DNA from: Arthrobacter sp. SLBN-83 | GTDB lineage: Bacteria; Actinomycetota; Actinomycetes; Actinomycetales; Micrococcaceae | Length of the DNA: 64,000 nucleotides | NCBI RefSeq assembly: GCF_006715285.1 | Contig: NZ_VFMX01000001.1 | Location: forward strand, 62,001 to 126,000 | Direction of reading: 5' to 3' | Shown: positions 36,458-45,720 of the stretch, in pieces | How positions within the stretch are numbered: the first letter of the stretch is position 1 | How the letters are laid out: the number at the start of each line of letters is the position of its first letter | Program-made: the position numbers and the translations under genes | The notes under the pieces: model-generated | Told to the model about the DNA's origin: nothing | The model's input: the letters and a program-made list of their open reading frames with translations, nothing else | Database searches by the model: none

Positions 36458-39400
36458 GTTGGTGTTCCTTACGCAGGGAGCCCTCGTCACGCGAGATACC
36501 GGTCCGCGGGCGCCGGGCCGGCATGGGGATTGCCAGGATGACGGTCAGCCCGATCACCGTGATCTGGGCGGCGGCAGCCCAGAATGACCACGGGTTCTCG
36601 TATCGGACCGTCAGCTGCCCGGCCGATGCCGGAAGCGTGAAGGCCTGGGACCAGCCGTCCGTTGTGGAGGTCAGCTTCCGGCCGTCGAGCCAAGCGCTCC
36701 ACCCCGGATCGGCCCGTTCTGCAAGCACCACCAGCCGGCCTTCCGGCCCAGCAGGGACGGCGGCATCGACGTCATCGGTTCCGGAGGCGACCAAAGCGGT
36801 GGCCGCGCCGCGGGGATCCACGATACGGACGCGATGGGCCACGTCAGCAGCCTGCAGAACCGGCTGGTTCAGTGGGCTGATGCGCCAGAGCCAGCCCACG
36901 TCGGTCTGTCCCACGGCGACAAGCCCCGGGACGGCATCCATCCGGCTGGCGGTGAGCTGGGCTGCGGTGTCCGCGGCACGCAGCACCACGAATCCAACCC
37001 CGAGCTGTTCCAGGTCGGCGCGTGGATCCACACCCTGACCCGCCACAAGGGTGGCCACCACGCGGCGGACCGCCGAGGTGACATCGTCGTCGCCACGCAC
37101 CTCCTCGGCACCCGGCGCACCGATGATGTTCCGCGCAGAGGCGATGGCGGAGAGACTGTCCAGCGTGGTGCCCGCACCACGCATCAACGACGCGTTGAAG
37201 GTGCCGTCCTCTCCAGTGCTGAGCAGGAGGGTCCGGGTCTGTTCAGGCCCGGTCCCCCGGTCGACGGCGGTGGCGGGCAGGGAGCGTGCGTTGGAGGCTT
37301 CCACCAGGCGCGGCGTGCCCAGGGCTCCCCCGTTCCCGGAACCTGTTGGCGCGGGGGCAGCAACGCTTCCCTGGGATGCGATGGCCTGGGCGGCGCCTGT
37401 CCCGGCCGGACGCAAAAGGTTCTGCGCCGACCAGGCAGCCATCCCGGCCAGCGGCCCGGCCAGCACCACTACCAAGCCCAGCGCCAGCCCTGTGCGCGCC
37501 GCCCTTCCGGTCTTCGCCGCGGTGCCCGCTGACCGGTCCGCTGTGGACAGGAGTTGCTCGGCTCCGAGGAGTGCCGCCGCAAGGAGGGCAAAGGACGCGG
37601 CGGACACCGCCGGACCGGTGAAAGGCGTTACCAGGACGCCGGCATTAAAGCCTGTGGCGACATGGCTGCTGAACCAGCCGGCGGCCAGGGCGACGAGCGC
37701 CACAATCCAGAAGCATCGGGCAACACGGGCCCGGCGTCCTGCGCTGAAGAGTCCCACGATGGCAAGGGCCAGCACCGGCCCCGCGATGAGCAGGGCGAGC
37801 AGGAGGGCCCAGGGCACGGTCCCGCCGGTAAAGGCGGCCAGTCCCTGGAGGCCGGCAGCGGGGTCGAATGACAGGGGCTGGCCCAGGACCTGCTGCCACA
37901 GCGGGGCGGCGTCGAATCCCAGGGGCAGCCCGGGATCGGCCAAAACAGCACGCGGCCTGTCGAGTGTGGACAGTGCAAACGGGATAAACAGGGCTGCAGC
38001 GGGCAGCAACGCCCACCACACGGTGCGCCCCCGCCGTCCCAGCAGCAGGCCGCAAAGCACGATGGCCACGGCAGCCGGGATCAGCAGGGAGGGCGCCGCG
38101 GCGGTAGTGACCGCCAGGGCCAGGCCCGCGGCTGCCGCCGCCGTCCACGAGGGCATGCCGTTGACCCCTGCCTTGGCCGGTGCCTGTTCACTCGGGTTGT
38201 GTCCCGGTGATGTGCCGGCTTCGAACCTGCCGTGTCCCACCGCGCAGCCCGTAGCCCGCAGCAGGCCAAGTACCACCAGCGGCAGCATGATGTGCGCAAT
38301 CAGCGCACCCACCCGGCCCTGGTTAAGTGCGGCCTGGAGCGCGGGGGCCGCTGCCCAAAAGAGCGCCGCCACCAGGCGGAGCCGCCGGCGAACCGTCAGC
38401 CCGCCCGCCGCGAACCATGCCGTGAGGCCGGACAACGGGGCACCGAGCAGCAGCAGCCAGGCCATGGCGGGGTTGGCGTCGCCGCCGCCCAGGACTCCGA
38501 TGATCCACAGCACGTAGTCGAAGGGATCGCCGCGGCCGGGAAGGCCCGCTCCCAGGCTGATCCACCAGTTGGAGGCGTTGTGCCAGATATCCCCCAGGCC
38601 CGCGGAGACGGGAATCAGGGCGCCGCCGGATACCGCTCCCGCCCGGAACAGTCCCGCGAGTGCAAGGAGCGAGGCCACGGATGCGATGATGACGGCGGCC
38701 AGGGCACCGTTGCCCACCCAGCCGCGTTTTGTGGTGGCCAGGGCAGCGAAGTCATCTGCGGCGTCACCGGTGGGTTGGTGCGAAAACGGATCCTGTACGA
38801 GGTGGTCGGCACCGGACCCGTCGGATCCCAGCGCCTCCATCAGCGACCGGCGGTGGCTCCACACCTCGCGGCGGGGGGTTTGCAGCTTGCGGATGACAGA
38901 CCGGCGGATCCGGCGTGTCCGCCTGGCTGCCCGCCGGGCCTTGGCCACGGCGCCGGGCCTGCCCAGTGCGGCGCACGTGGCGAAAAGCTGGGAAATCCCG
39001 TGGCCAGGGTCCTTGACCACGATACTCAGGACCAGCTTGAAGAGGCTGCCCAGCAAGGCACCGATGCCGTGGACAGGCACCATCCAGAGCGGGCTGTGCT
39101 TCAGGCGCAGGTGAACCTGGGCCTTGCGCGCCGCCGAGGGGTTTCCGAGGGCATGTGGACGATGCGCCACATGGAGCATCCGGGCTGCCGGGACCACCAC
39201 CACACGGTGGCCTGCAAGGCGGTTCCGCCAACAGAAGTCAACGTCGTCTCCGCTGCCCGGCAGGGCGGGGTCGAAGCCGCCCAGTTGGTCCCAGACATCC
39301 CGGCGCACCAGCATGCCTGCGGAATTGACGGCAAAGGTATCGGTACGGCCGTCATACTGGCCCTGGTCCATTTCATCGGCGTCGATCAGGGTCAGACGCT

Positions 39401-39842
39401 CCGCCCACCGGCTGGTGGAAAGCCCTACATCAATGAGTCTGCGCGGGGAATGCCAGTCCAGTTGCTTGCAGCCGGCAACGGTGACCGAGGGCGCACGCTC
39501 CACGGCACCCAGGAGTTCGGCAAGGGCTTCGGGCGCGGGTGCGGCGTCGTCGTGCAGCAGCCAGATCCACTCGGTCCTGCCACCATCGCCGTCCCCGTGC
39601 ACGGGAACCAGCTCCGCGAGCGCAGCGGAGACGGCTGCGCCCATGCCACCCTTGCTCCGGGGCTGGCTGAGAACGTTGGCTTCACCCAAAGCCTCCCGCA
39701 GGAGGCGGCAGGAGTCGTCGCCGGACCCCGTGTCCACCCCCACGGCACGGTCAACGGGCCGGGTTTGGGACGCCAGGGCTGAAAGGGTTCTGGGCAGATA
39801 AGCACTGCCGTTGTGGGCAACCACAACGGCAGTGACATGCAC
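36450..39842 (-). CDS. Giant GT2 glycosyltransferase with multi-pass membrane domain
   Basis: An 1130-residue protein. Residues 1-280 form a GT-A family 2 domain: VTAVVVAHNGSAYLPRTLSA, the metal-site-like WIWLLHDDAAP near residues 93-103, and GSGDDVDFCWRNRLAGHRVV. Residues 380 to about 850 carry a dozen or so helices. A periplasmic domain of about 250 residues precedes the last helix near the C-terminus. Mycobacterial relatives act in cell-surface glycan assembly, but the substrate cannot be read here. The start is GTG at 39842. It lies downstream of whiB2 and upstream of DUF5719. Confidence 0.9.
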   Translation of the reverse strand: MHVTAVVVAHNGSAYLPRTLSALASQTRPVDRAVGVDTGSGDDSCRLLREALGEANVLSQPRSKGGMGAAVSAALAELVPVHGDGDGGRTEWIWLLHDDAAPAPEALAELLGAVERAPSVTVAGCKQLDWHSPRRLIDVGLSTSRWAERLTLIDADEMDQGQYDGRTDTFAVNSAGMLVRRDVWDQLGGFDPALPGSGDDVDFCWRNRLAGHRVVVVPAARMLHVAHRPHALGNPSAARKAQVHLRLKHSPLWMVPVHGIGALLGSLFKLVLSIVVKDPGHGISQLFATCAALGRPGAVAKARRAARRTRRIRRSVIRKLQTPRREVWSHRRSLMEALGSDGSGADHLVQDPFSHQPTGDAADDFAALATTKRGWVGNGALAAVIIASVASLLALAGLFRAGAVSGGALIPVSAGLGDIWHNASNWWISLGAGLPGRGDPFDYVLWIIGVLGGGDANPAMAWLLLLGAPLSGLTAWFAAGGLTVRRRLRLVAALFWAAAPALQAALNQGRVGALIAHIMLPLVVLGLLRATGCAVGHGRFEAGTSPGHNPSEQAPAKAGVNGMPSWTAAAAAGLALAVTTAAAPSLLIPAAVAIVLCGLLLGRRGRTVWWALLPAAALFIPFALSTLDRPRAVLADPGLPLGFDAAPLWQQVLGQPLSFDPAAGLQGLAAFTGGTVPWALLLALLIAGPVLALAIVGLFSAGRRARVARCFWIVALVALAAGWFSSHVATGFNAGVLVTPFTGPAVSAASFALLAAALLGAEQLLSTADRSAGTAAKTGRAARTGLALGLVVVLAGPLAGMAAWSAQNLLRPAGTGAAQAIASQGSVAAPAPTGSGNGGALGTPRLVEASNARSLPATAVDRGTGPEQTRTLLLSTGEDGTFNASLMRGAGTTLDSLSAIASARNIIGAPGAEEVRGDDDVTSAVRRVVATLVAGQGVDPRADLEQLGVGFVVLRAADTAAQLTASRMDAVPGLVAVGQTDVGWLWRISPLNQPVLQAADVAHRVRIVDPRGAATALVASGTDDVDAAVPAGPEGRLVVLAERADPGWSAWLDGRKLTSTTDGWSQAFTLPASAGQLTVRYENPWSFWAAAAQITVIGLTVILAIPMPARRPRTGISRDEGSLRKEHQHA

Positions 39843-39853
39843 ATCCTGAAGAA

Positions 39854-40387
39854 TTAGATTGCTCGCTTCCTAAGCCGCCGGCGCTCACGCTCGGAAAGGC
39901 CTCCCCAGATGCCGAACCGTTCGTCATTGGCCAGCGCGTACTCCAGGCACTGCGACCGCACGTTGCAGGCCCCGCAGACCTTCTTGGCATCGCGGGTGGA
40001 GCCGCCCTTCTCGGGGAAAAAGGCTTCCGGATCCGTCTGGGCACACAAAGCGTCCGTCTGCCAGCCCAGTTCGCCCTCGTCGTCGAAATCCTGCTGCAGC
40101 GGCAGCCCGATCCACACCGGCTGGGTGGTACCGGCCGCAGCCAGCTCCATGGGCGGATCGAGGTCGTCTTCCGGCTCGGCGCCGCCGTCAAGGAGGGCCT
40201 CGTGCGCCGCGAGGAACGCTGTTGCCTGGTCCTCGAGGACGCTGGTGGAATTCCTGTTGTACCGGTCCGCAGCATCAGGATCAGCGGGATCCACGTACCA
40301 ATCGCTTGGCACCCCCCGCGCACGGTATTTTGCCGTTGCCTGACCGGCCACGACGGCATCTTCCTGGATACGCTCTGCTTGCCCCAC
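39854..40387 (-). CDS. whiB2: WhiB family Fe-S transcriptional regulator (WhiB2/WhmD type)
   Basis: A 177-residue protein with four Cys that bind a 4Fe-4S cluster: ALCAQTD, then VCGACNVRSQCLEYA (C-x2-C-x5-C). The G[VI]WGG turn appears as RFGIWGGLSERERRRLRKR with the basic DNA-binding tail. The N-terminal 90 residues are an acidic extension longer than usual, but GTG at 40387 has AGGAGGG six bases upstream, so it is probably translated. WhiB2-type proteins control septation and cell division in relatives. The long upstream region has palindromes and a strong hairpin. Confidence 0.93.
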   Translation of the reverse strand: MGQAERIQEDAVVAGQATAKYRARGVPSDWYVDPADPDAADRYNRNSTSVLEDQATAFLAAHEALLDGGAEPEDDLDPPMELAAAGTTQPVWIGLPLQQDFDDEGELGWQTDALCAQTDPEAFFPEKGGSTRDAKKVCGACNVRSQCLEYALANDERFGIWGGLSERERRRLRKRAI

Positions 40388-40464
40388 GGCGACCCTCCTG
40401 ATGGTTCAGCCACTGCCTGGATACATGGACACTCGGTTGTGTGCCGGTATTTACGCAATTGCTT

Positions 40465-40492
40465 TAGTTACCTAATTACACGTGTGTAACTA
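40465..40492 (-). promoter_or_regulatory. Palindrome upstream of whiB2
   Basis: TAGTTAC and GTAACTA arms (7 bases, perfect) flank a 14-base spacer whose last part is the self-complementary ACACGTGT at 40478-40485. It lies 78-105 bases before the whiB2 start and is a candidate operator. Confidence 0.45.
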
Positions 40493-40548
40493 GGGTGAGT
40501 CAAGCCGTTGCCGGGATAATAGACAGTCGAAGCCGGGAAATTCGCGCA

Positions 40549-40585
40549 CGCCACGCCCGGGTTTCCCCACCGGCCGGGCGTGGCG
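40549..40585. other. Strong hairpin in the whiB2 upstream region
   Basis: CGCCACGCCCGG and CCGGGCGTGGCG form a perfect 12-bp stem with a 13-base loop. No T-run follows on either strand, which argues against an intrinsic terminator. It would lie in a long whiB2 leader RNA. Confidence 0.45.
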
Positions 40586-40779
40586 GATGGATATGGTGTG
40601 GATTTTGCGGCAGAAAAGCCGTCCATCCCGTGTGCTGGCGGGGAAAATACCCGCTATCCCCCGAAATAGCAAGCACGCTTAGCAATAAGGGTGATTAACA
40701 TCACCATCCACCCGGCCAGCCTCACCGTCGTCTCTGCAGCTGGATATCCAGGGGATTCGGACAGTGGCAGGATGAACGC

Positions 40780-41481
40780 ATGACATCAATCCCCGCGCTC
40801 GAACTCACGGCAGGCCTCCGCTCCGGCAACTCCACGGCACCACGCCTGACCTGGTACGGGCCTGACTCGGAGCGGGTGGAACTGTCGGGCCGGGTCTTGG
40901 ACAACTGGGTTGCCAAGACGAGCAACCTGCTGCAGGACGAACTGGACGCGGAACCCGGCATGCGGCTCCGGCTCGCGCTTCCGGCCCACTGGAAGGCTCT
41001 GGTCTGGGCACTGGCCGGTTGGCAGCTGGGACTGGAAACAGTGCTCGACGACGGCCAGGCGGACTTCCTTGCCACTGACGATCCTGCCGGGTCCGACGGA
41101 CAGTACGACGCCGTCGTTGCCGTTGCCCTGCCGGCCCTCGCCATGCGCTGGGGCGGTGACCTTCCGGCCGGTTGCCTCGACTATGCCGCCGAAGTGCGGT
41201 CACACGGGGACGTGTTCATGCCGCACGCCGATCCTGATCCGTCATCCCGCGCTGTGCTGACCAGCCAGGGACGAAGTGTCCTGCACCAGGACCTGATCAC
41301 CGGTTTTGCCGTGCCGCATACCGAAGGCGCCAGGCTGCACGTTCCGGCCGATGCCGGACTTGAAGCTGTACTGGCCAATGCGCTGGGAGCCTGGCACCAG
41401 GGCGGCTCAGTGGTGTTGACCCATCCCGATGTGGCGCTCACGGACAAGCTGATGGCCGACGAACGGATCCACGGAAGCTAG
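40780..41481 (+). CDS. TIGR03089 family protein
   Basis: A 233-residue protein. The sequence resembles the N-terminal half of an AMP-binding (ANL) enzyme (LTWYGPDSERVELSGRVLDN near residues 22-41, VAKTSNLLQDELDAEPG) but the adenylate motifs and C-terminal domain are missing. TIGR03089 is an actinobacterial family of unknown role. ATG at 40780 with GGCAGGA upstream. Lies between whiB2 and GtrA, convergent with GtrA (11-base gap). Confidence 0.88.
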   Translation: MTSIPALELTAGLRSGNSTAPRLTWYGPDSERVELSGRVLDNWVAKTSNLLQDELDAEPGMRLRLALPAHWKALVWALAGWQLGLETVLDDGQADFLATDDPAGSDGQYDAVVAVALPALAMRWGGDLPAGCLDYAAEVRSHGDVFMPHADPDPSSRAVLTSQGRSVLHQDLITGFAVPHTEGARLHVPADAGLEAVLANALGAWHQGGSVVLTHPDVALTDKLMADERIHGS

Positions 41482-41492
41482 CAGCCGCCGGC

Positions 41493-42053
41493 CTAGGCCT
41501 GCGGGCCGCCGTCGGCCGGCGTTGGTGCCGGGCGTTCCGCGGCACCCGCGGGCTGCTTGTGGGGGTGCGCTTCGATGATTTCGTGGTCGTGGGAAAACTC
41601 CGGTTCCTGGTCCAGTTCCTGGTTGAACACCAGGAAGCGGTAGGCGAAGAAGCGCACAACCGTGGCAACCAGGATGCCAACCACGCCCGCAAGGAACAGC
41701 AGGTTCTTGTCGTCGATGCCCATGCCGTACTTGGCCAGGGCGGTAAACCCGGTGGAGATGCCAATGCCGATGCCGTTGATGATCACGAACATCACGAACT
41801 CGCGGAGCACGTTGGCCTGCCGCCGATGACGGAAGGTCCAGAAGCGGTTTGCCACCCACGAGAAGATCGTTGCCACGGTGGCACCCACGAAGCGTGCCTT
41901 CGCCTCGCTGTCAGACATGGGGCCGTGCATCAGGTAATAGGTCAGGCCGTTATCGATGACGAACGCCACACCGCCCACCGCACCAAACTTGGCCACCTCG
42001 CGCCAAAAAAGTGAGGCAAGCCCCCGGATACGATCTGCAAGTGCGCTAAACAT
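41493..42053 (-). CDS. GtrA family membrane protein
   Basis: A 186-residue protein with four helices: FGAVGGVAFVIDNGLTYYLM, VGATVATIFSWVANRFWTF, MFVIINGIGIGISTGFTALA and LLFLAGVVGILVATVVRFFA. The conserved NRFWTFRHRR and RFLVF blocks of GtrA are present. GtrA proteins flip or present polyprenyl-linked sugars for envelope glycans. ATG at 42053 has GGAGGG only two bases away, so spacing is short. A cytoplasmic C-terminal tail rich in acidic residues, Pro and Ala follows. Diverges from purK. Confidence 0.92.
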   Translation of the reverse strand: MFSALADRIRGLASLFWREVAKFGAVGGVAFVIDNGLTYYLMHGPMSDSEAKARFVGATVATIFSWVANRFWTFRHRRQANVLREFVMFVIINGIGIGISTGFTALAKYGMGIDDKNLLFLAGVVGILVATVVRFFAYRFLVFNQELDQEPEFSHDHEIIEAHPHKQPAGAAERPAPTPADGGPQA

Positions 42054-42228
42054 GACCCTCCATGGCCGTGACGAACTGTGGGCCACTCGGCCAAAGGTCC
42101 ATTTTAGCCCCAAAGGCTCAAAGCGGCCCCCCGAATGCAGGAGCGGGGTGCCCCTGCCACCGAAAATGTCCATCCCCCGTCGGGCCGCAAAAGCGTCGAT
42201 CGGCCCCGTCTTCGGTAGGCTGGCACAT

Positions 42229-43425
42229 GTGACTTTTCCAGTGATAGGCGTGGTTGGCGGCGGCCAGCTCGCGCGAATGATGGCCCCTGCCGCTACAGCC
42301 CTCGGCTTTGAACTCCGCGTCCTCGCCGAGGGTGAGGACGTGTCCGCAGTATCGGCAGTACCCACCACGCCGGTGGGCGACTACAAGGATCTGCAGACGC
42401 TCCTGGACTTTGCCAAGGGCCTGGACGTGATGACGTTCGACCACGAGCACGTGCCCACGGACCACCTCCGCGCACTGCAGGAGGCCGGAGTCAACGTCCA
42501 GCCCGGACCGGACGCCCTGGTCCACGCCCAGGACAAGCTGGTCATGCGTGCAGCCATCGACCGGCTGGAACTGCCGAACCCCGCCTGGGCATCGGTGGCC
42601 GACGTTGACGCGCTGGTGCGCTTCGGCGAGGAGATCGGCTGGCCCGTTGTCCTGAAGACCCCGCGCGGCGGATATGACGGCAAGGGCGTGCGGATCGTTG
42701 GCTCGCCGGAGGAGGCCGCCGAGGCGGCCGACTGGTTCGCCGCAATGAGTCCCCTCCTGGCCGAGGCCAAGGTTGAATTTACCCGCGAGCTGTCCGCCCT
42801 CGTGGCCCGGACTCCCGACGGCGAGGCCCGTGCCTGGCCGGTGGTCCACACCATCCAGGTGGACGGTGTCTGCGACGAGGTGATTGCTCCCGCGCTGGAC
42901 ATCCCGCTGGAGGTGGCGGCCGCCGCGGAGGACGCCGCCCTGCGCATCGCCGCCGAACTGGACGCAACCGGCGTCCTCGCCGTGGAACTCTTCGAAACGC
43001 CGGGCAGCGGAGCGGGGTTCCTGATCAACGAACTGGCCATGCGGCCGCACAACACCGGCCACTGGACCCAGGACGGCTCCATCACCAGCCAGTTCGAACA
43101 GCACCTCCGTGCCGTCCTGAACCTGCCGCTGGGCGCCACGGACGCGCTGGCTCCCGTGACGGTGATGAAGAACTTCCTGGGCGGGGAGAACCAGGACCTG
43201 TACTCCGCCTACCCCATGGCACTCGCCGCCGAACCCGCCGCGAAAGTCCACTGCTACGGCAAATCGGTACGTCCGGGACGTAAGATCGGCCACGTCAACC
43301 TGGTGGGAAGTTCCACCGCGGAGGTGGACTCGGTCCGCCGCCGCGCCACAGCCGTGGCCGGCATCATCCGTGACGGACGGGTTTCCACCGAAGAACCTGC
43401 TGCGATTTTCGAGGAGAAGGCATGA
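42229..43425 (+). CDS. purK: 5-(Carboxyamino)imidazole ribonucleotide synthase
   Basis: A 398-residue ATP-grasp enzyme of purine synthesis that makes N5-CAIR from AIR, ATP and bicarbonate. It shows [20 protein letters not shown] at the start, TFDHEHVP, the ATP-grasp loop [16 protein letters not shown] and [21 protein letters not shown] at 42229 puts the N-terminal motif at the family position. Its stop overlaps the purE start by four bases. Confidence 0.97.
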   Translation: MTFPVIGVVGGGQLARMMAPAATALGFELRVLAEGEDVSAVSAVPTTPVGDYKDLQTLLDFAKGLDVMTFDHEHVPTDHLRALQEAGVNVQPGPDALVHAQDKLVMRAAIDRLELPNPAWASVADVDALVRFGEEIGWPVVLKTPRGGYDGKGVRIVGSPEEAAEAADWFAAMSPLLAEAKVEFTRELSALVARTPDGEARAWPVVHTIQVDGVCDEVIAPALDIPLEVAAAAEDAALRIAAELDATGVLAVELFETPGSGAGFLINELAMRPHNTGHWTQDGSITSQFEQHLRAVLNLPLGATDALAPVTVMKNFLGGENQDLYSAYPMALAAEPAAKVHCYGKSVRPGRKIGHVNLVGSSTAEVDSVRRRATAVAGIIRDGRVSTEEPAAIFEEKA

Positions 43426-44003
43426 GCGCCGAAGCCACCCCCGCCGCATCCGGCACCAGCCCCTTGGTGGGCCTGGTCATGGGCTCCGACTCGGACTGGC
43501 CGGTCATGGAGGCCGCGGCGGACGCCCTGGCCGAATTCGGCATACCGTTCGAAGCGGACGTGGTCTCAGCCCACCGGATGCCCACGGAAATGATCCGGTA
43601 CGGGCAGACGGCGCATGAACGCGGCCTGCGGGTGATCATCGCCGGCGCCGGCGGTGCCGCCCACCTCCCGGGCATGCTCGCAAGCGTCACGCCGCTTCCC
43701 GTCATTGGCGTCCCGGTTCCCCTGAAGACCCTTGACGGGATGGACTCCCTGCTGTCCATCGTCCAGATGCCGGCCGGGGTTCCGGTGGCCACGGTCTCCA
43801 TCGCCGGAGCACGGAACGCCGGGCTCCTGGCCGTTCGGATGCTGGCGTCGGGCACGGACGAGCTCGCCGCCTCCCTGCGTGCTGACCTCCTCGACTTCGC
43901 CGCCGACCTCAACGCCGTCGCCTCCCGCAAGGGCGCAAACCTGCGGCAAAAAGTTAGCGAAGTCTTCCCGGACGGCTCCGGCGCTCTTCGGGGCAGCCGT
44001 TAG
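43422..44003 (+). CDS. purE: N5-CAIR mutase
   Basis: A 193-residue class I PurE that converts N5-CAIR to CAIR. The core [20 protein letters not shown] and [18 protein letters not shown], then [19 protein letters not shown], are the active-site signatures. ATG at 43422 overlaps the purK stop, with GAGGAGAA as the ribosome-binding site. C-terminal tail slightly longer than the E. coli enzyme. Confidence 0.97.
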   Translation: MSAEATPAASGTSPLVGLVMGSDSDWPVMEAAADALAEFGIPFEADVVSAHRMPTEMIRYGQTAHERGLRVIIAGAGGAAHLPGMLASVTPLPVIGVPVPLKTLDGMDSLLSIVQMPAGVPVATVSIAGARNAGLLAVRMLASGTDELAASLRADLLDFAADLNAVASRKGANLRQKVSEVFPDGSGALRGSR

Positions 44004-44013
44004 GGCGGCGGGC

Positions 44014-45666
44014 ATGGCCAGCAGCAGCAGCAGCGTGCTCAATACCGGGTCCGGGGCGTCCCTGACAGACCCCGTGCGCTACCCGGTCAGCGCTTCCTCC
44101 CCGGTCCGTACAAAGCGCGCCTTCGTACTGGTCCTGCTGACGCTCCTGGTACCGGGCAGCGCGCAGCTGGTGGCGGGCGACCGGAAGCTGGGGCGGACCG
44201 CGCTGCGCATCACGCTCTGTGTGTGGGCCATCCTGCTGCTGGCAGTGGTCCTGCTGCTGCTGGACCGAAGCATGGTCATCAGCATCGTGACCAACCCGGT
44301 CACGTCGCTGGTGCTGGTGGTCCTGCTGGCTGCGCTGGCCCTCGGCTGGGCATTGCTGTTCCTCAACACCCTGAGGCTCATCCGCCCCGTCCTGCTGGCA
44401 CCGAAGGCGCGCCCCGCCGTCGGCATCGCCCTAGTGGTTGCCCTGGTCCTGGGCAGCGGGTCCATGGGTTATGCCGCCTATCTGCTGAATGTGGGCCGCA
44501 ATGCCATCGGCAACATCTTCTCGTCCGGCCCGGCGATCAAACCCGTGGACGGGCGCTATAACTTCCTCATGATGGGCGGCGACGCGGGCGATGACCGCAC
44601 CGGCCGCCGTCCGGACAGCCTCTCCGTGCTCAGCGTGGACGCCGAGACCGGCCAGACCGCCATCATTTCGGTCCCTCGAAACTTCCAGAACGCGCAGTTC
44701 AGCGAGGGCTCCCCCATGCGCGCCCTCTACCCCGACGGCTACAACTGCGGCGACGAATGCCTCATCAACGCCATCAACACAGAAGTCACCAACGAGCACG
44801 CCAACCTCTACCCCGGCGTGGCGGACCCGGGCGCGCAGGCAACCATGGAAGCCGTCTCCGGAACACTCGGCATGCAGATCCAGTCCTACGTCCTGGTTGA
44901 CATGCAGGGCTTCTCTACTCTGATCAATGCCATGGGCGGTATCCGGATCAAGGCCGGCGGGTGGGTTCCCATGAGCGGCTATTTCGACGAAACCACCAAG
45001 ACCCACGGGATGCCCCTCGGCTGGATCCCGGCCGGCGACCAGACTCTCAACGGGGACCAGGCACTCTGGTACGGACGCTCGCGCGAATACGTTGACGACT
45101 ACTCCCGCATCCAGCGCCAGCAGTGCGTGCAGCAGGCCATGCTGAAACAGCTCGATCCCACTACCCTGCTGTCCAAGTTCGAAGACATTGCCAGCGCGGG
45201 AACCAAGGTGGTGGAGTCCAACGTCTCTTCCGCCCAGCTGGGCAGCTTCCTGGACCTCGCCATCAAGGCACGGGGCAAGGACGTCAAGCGGCTCACCATC
45301 GGCCCGCCGGACTTCGACCCGTCCTTCTCCACCAACCCGGATTTCGACCAGATCCACGAGCGGGTGGATCAACTGCTGGCACAGGCATCCGCAAAGGGCG
45401 CACAGTCCGCAGGCATTCCCGACGACGGCACGGCAGTTCCAGCGGCAGGCGCCGGACATGTCCAGGCGGCAGGGTCCATCCCCGCCACCCTGCCCACGGG
45501 CGGCAACGCTGCCCAGCAGCCCTCGCCGTCGGACTTCACCCCGGTGACCACCACGCCCGACGGTGAGCCGATCACCGAAGAGATGCTCACCCAGCTCAAG
45601 CTCGAAGGCAACGAAGAGGCCATCCGCCAGCTCGTGGCCACCAACGGACAGTGCCGCCCGCTCTAG
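44014..45666 (+). CDS. LytR-CpsA-Psr (LCP) family cell-wall glycopolymer ligase
   Basis: A 550-residue membrane enzyme. Three or four helices lie in the first 150 residues (FVLVLLTLLVPGSAQLVAG, ITLCVWAILLLAVVLLLL, LVLVVLLAALALGWALLFL, VGIALVVALVLGSGSMGYAA), more than the single anchor common in LCP proteins. The external LCP domain shows YNFLMMGGDAGDDRTGRRPD (metal and phosphate ligands), SVPRNFQNAQF, and GDQALWYGRSREYVDDYSRI. A Pro/Thr-rich tail follows. LCP proteins attach teichoic or arabinogalactan-type polymers to peptidoglycan. Begins ten bases after purE. Confidence 0.93.
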   Translation: MASSSSSVLNTGSGASLTDPVRYPVSASSPVRTKRAFVLVLLTLLVPGSAQLVAGDRKLGRTALRITLCVWAILLLAVVLLLLDRSMVISIVTNPVTSLVLVVLLAALALGWALLFLNTLRLIRPVLLAPKARPAVGIALVVALVLGSGSMGYAAYLLNVGRNAIGNIFSSGPAIKPVDGRYNFLMMGGDAGDDRTGRRPDSLSVLSVDAETGQTAIISVPRNFQNAQFSEGSPMRALYPDGYNCGDECLINAINTEVTNEHANLYPGVADPGAQATMEAVSGTLGMQIQSYVLVDMQGFSTLINAMGGIRIKAGGWVPMSGYFDETTKTHGMPLGWIPAGDQTLNGDQALWYGRSREYVDDYSRIQRQQCVQQAMLKQLDPTTLLSKFEDIASAGTKVVESNVSSAQLGSFLDLAIKARGKDVKRLTIGPPDFDPSFSTNPDFDQIHERVDQLLAQASAKGAQSAGIPDDGTAVPAAGAGHVQAAGSIPATLPTGGNAAQQPSPSDFTPVTTTPDGEPITEEMLTQLKLEGNEEAIRQLVATNGQCRPL

Positions 45667-45720
45667 CGGCAACGGCGGCCGCCCAAGCATCAATGCCCAT
45701 CCACAAGGAACGGAACGGTT

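Larger units (their letters stand above)
40388..40779. other. 392-base divergent intergenic region with structured whiB2 leader
   Basis: No coding frame with a ribosome-binding site was seen. The whiB2-proximal side holds the palindrome at 40465-40492; the centre holds a 12-bp hairpin at 40549-40585. The far side leads to the TIGR03089 start with GGCAGGA before its ATG. A long 5' leader for whiB2 is likely. Exact promoter boxes could not be assigned with confidence. Confidence 0.6.

Noticed and set aside
36834..38517. Large plus-strand frames opposite the giant glycosyltransferase gene
   Set aside because: They are GC-rich antisense shadows of a minus-strand gene with clear GT2 and membrane features.
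40495..40698. Small open frames in the whiB2 upstream gap
   Set aside because: They lack ribosome-binding sites and any GC3 pattern of real genes.
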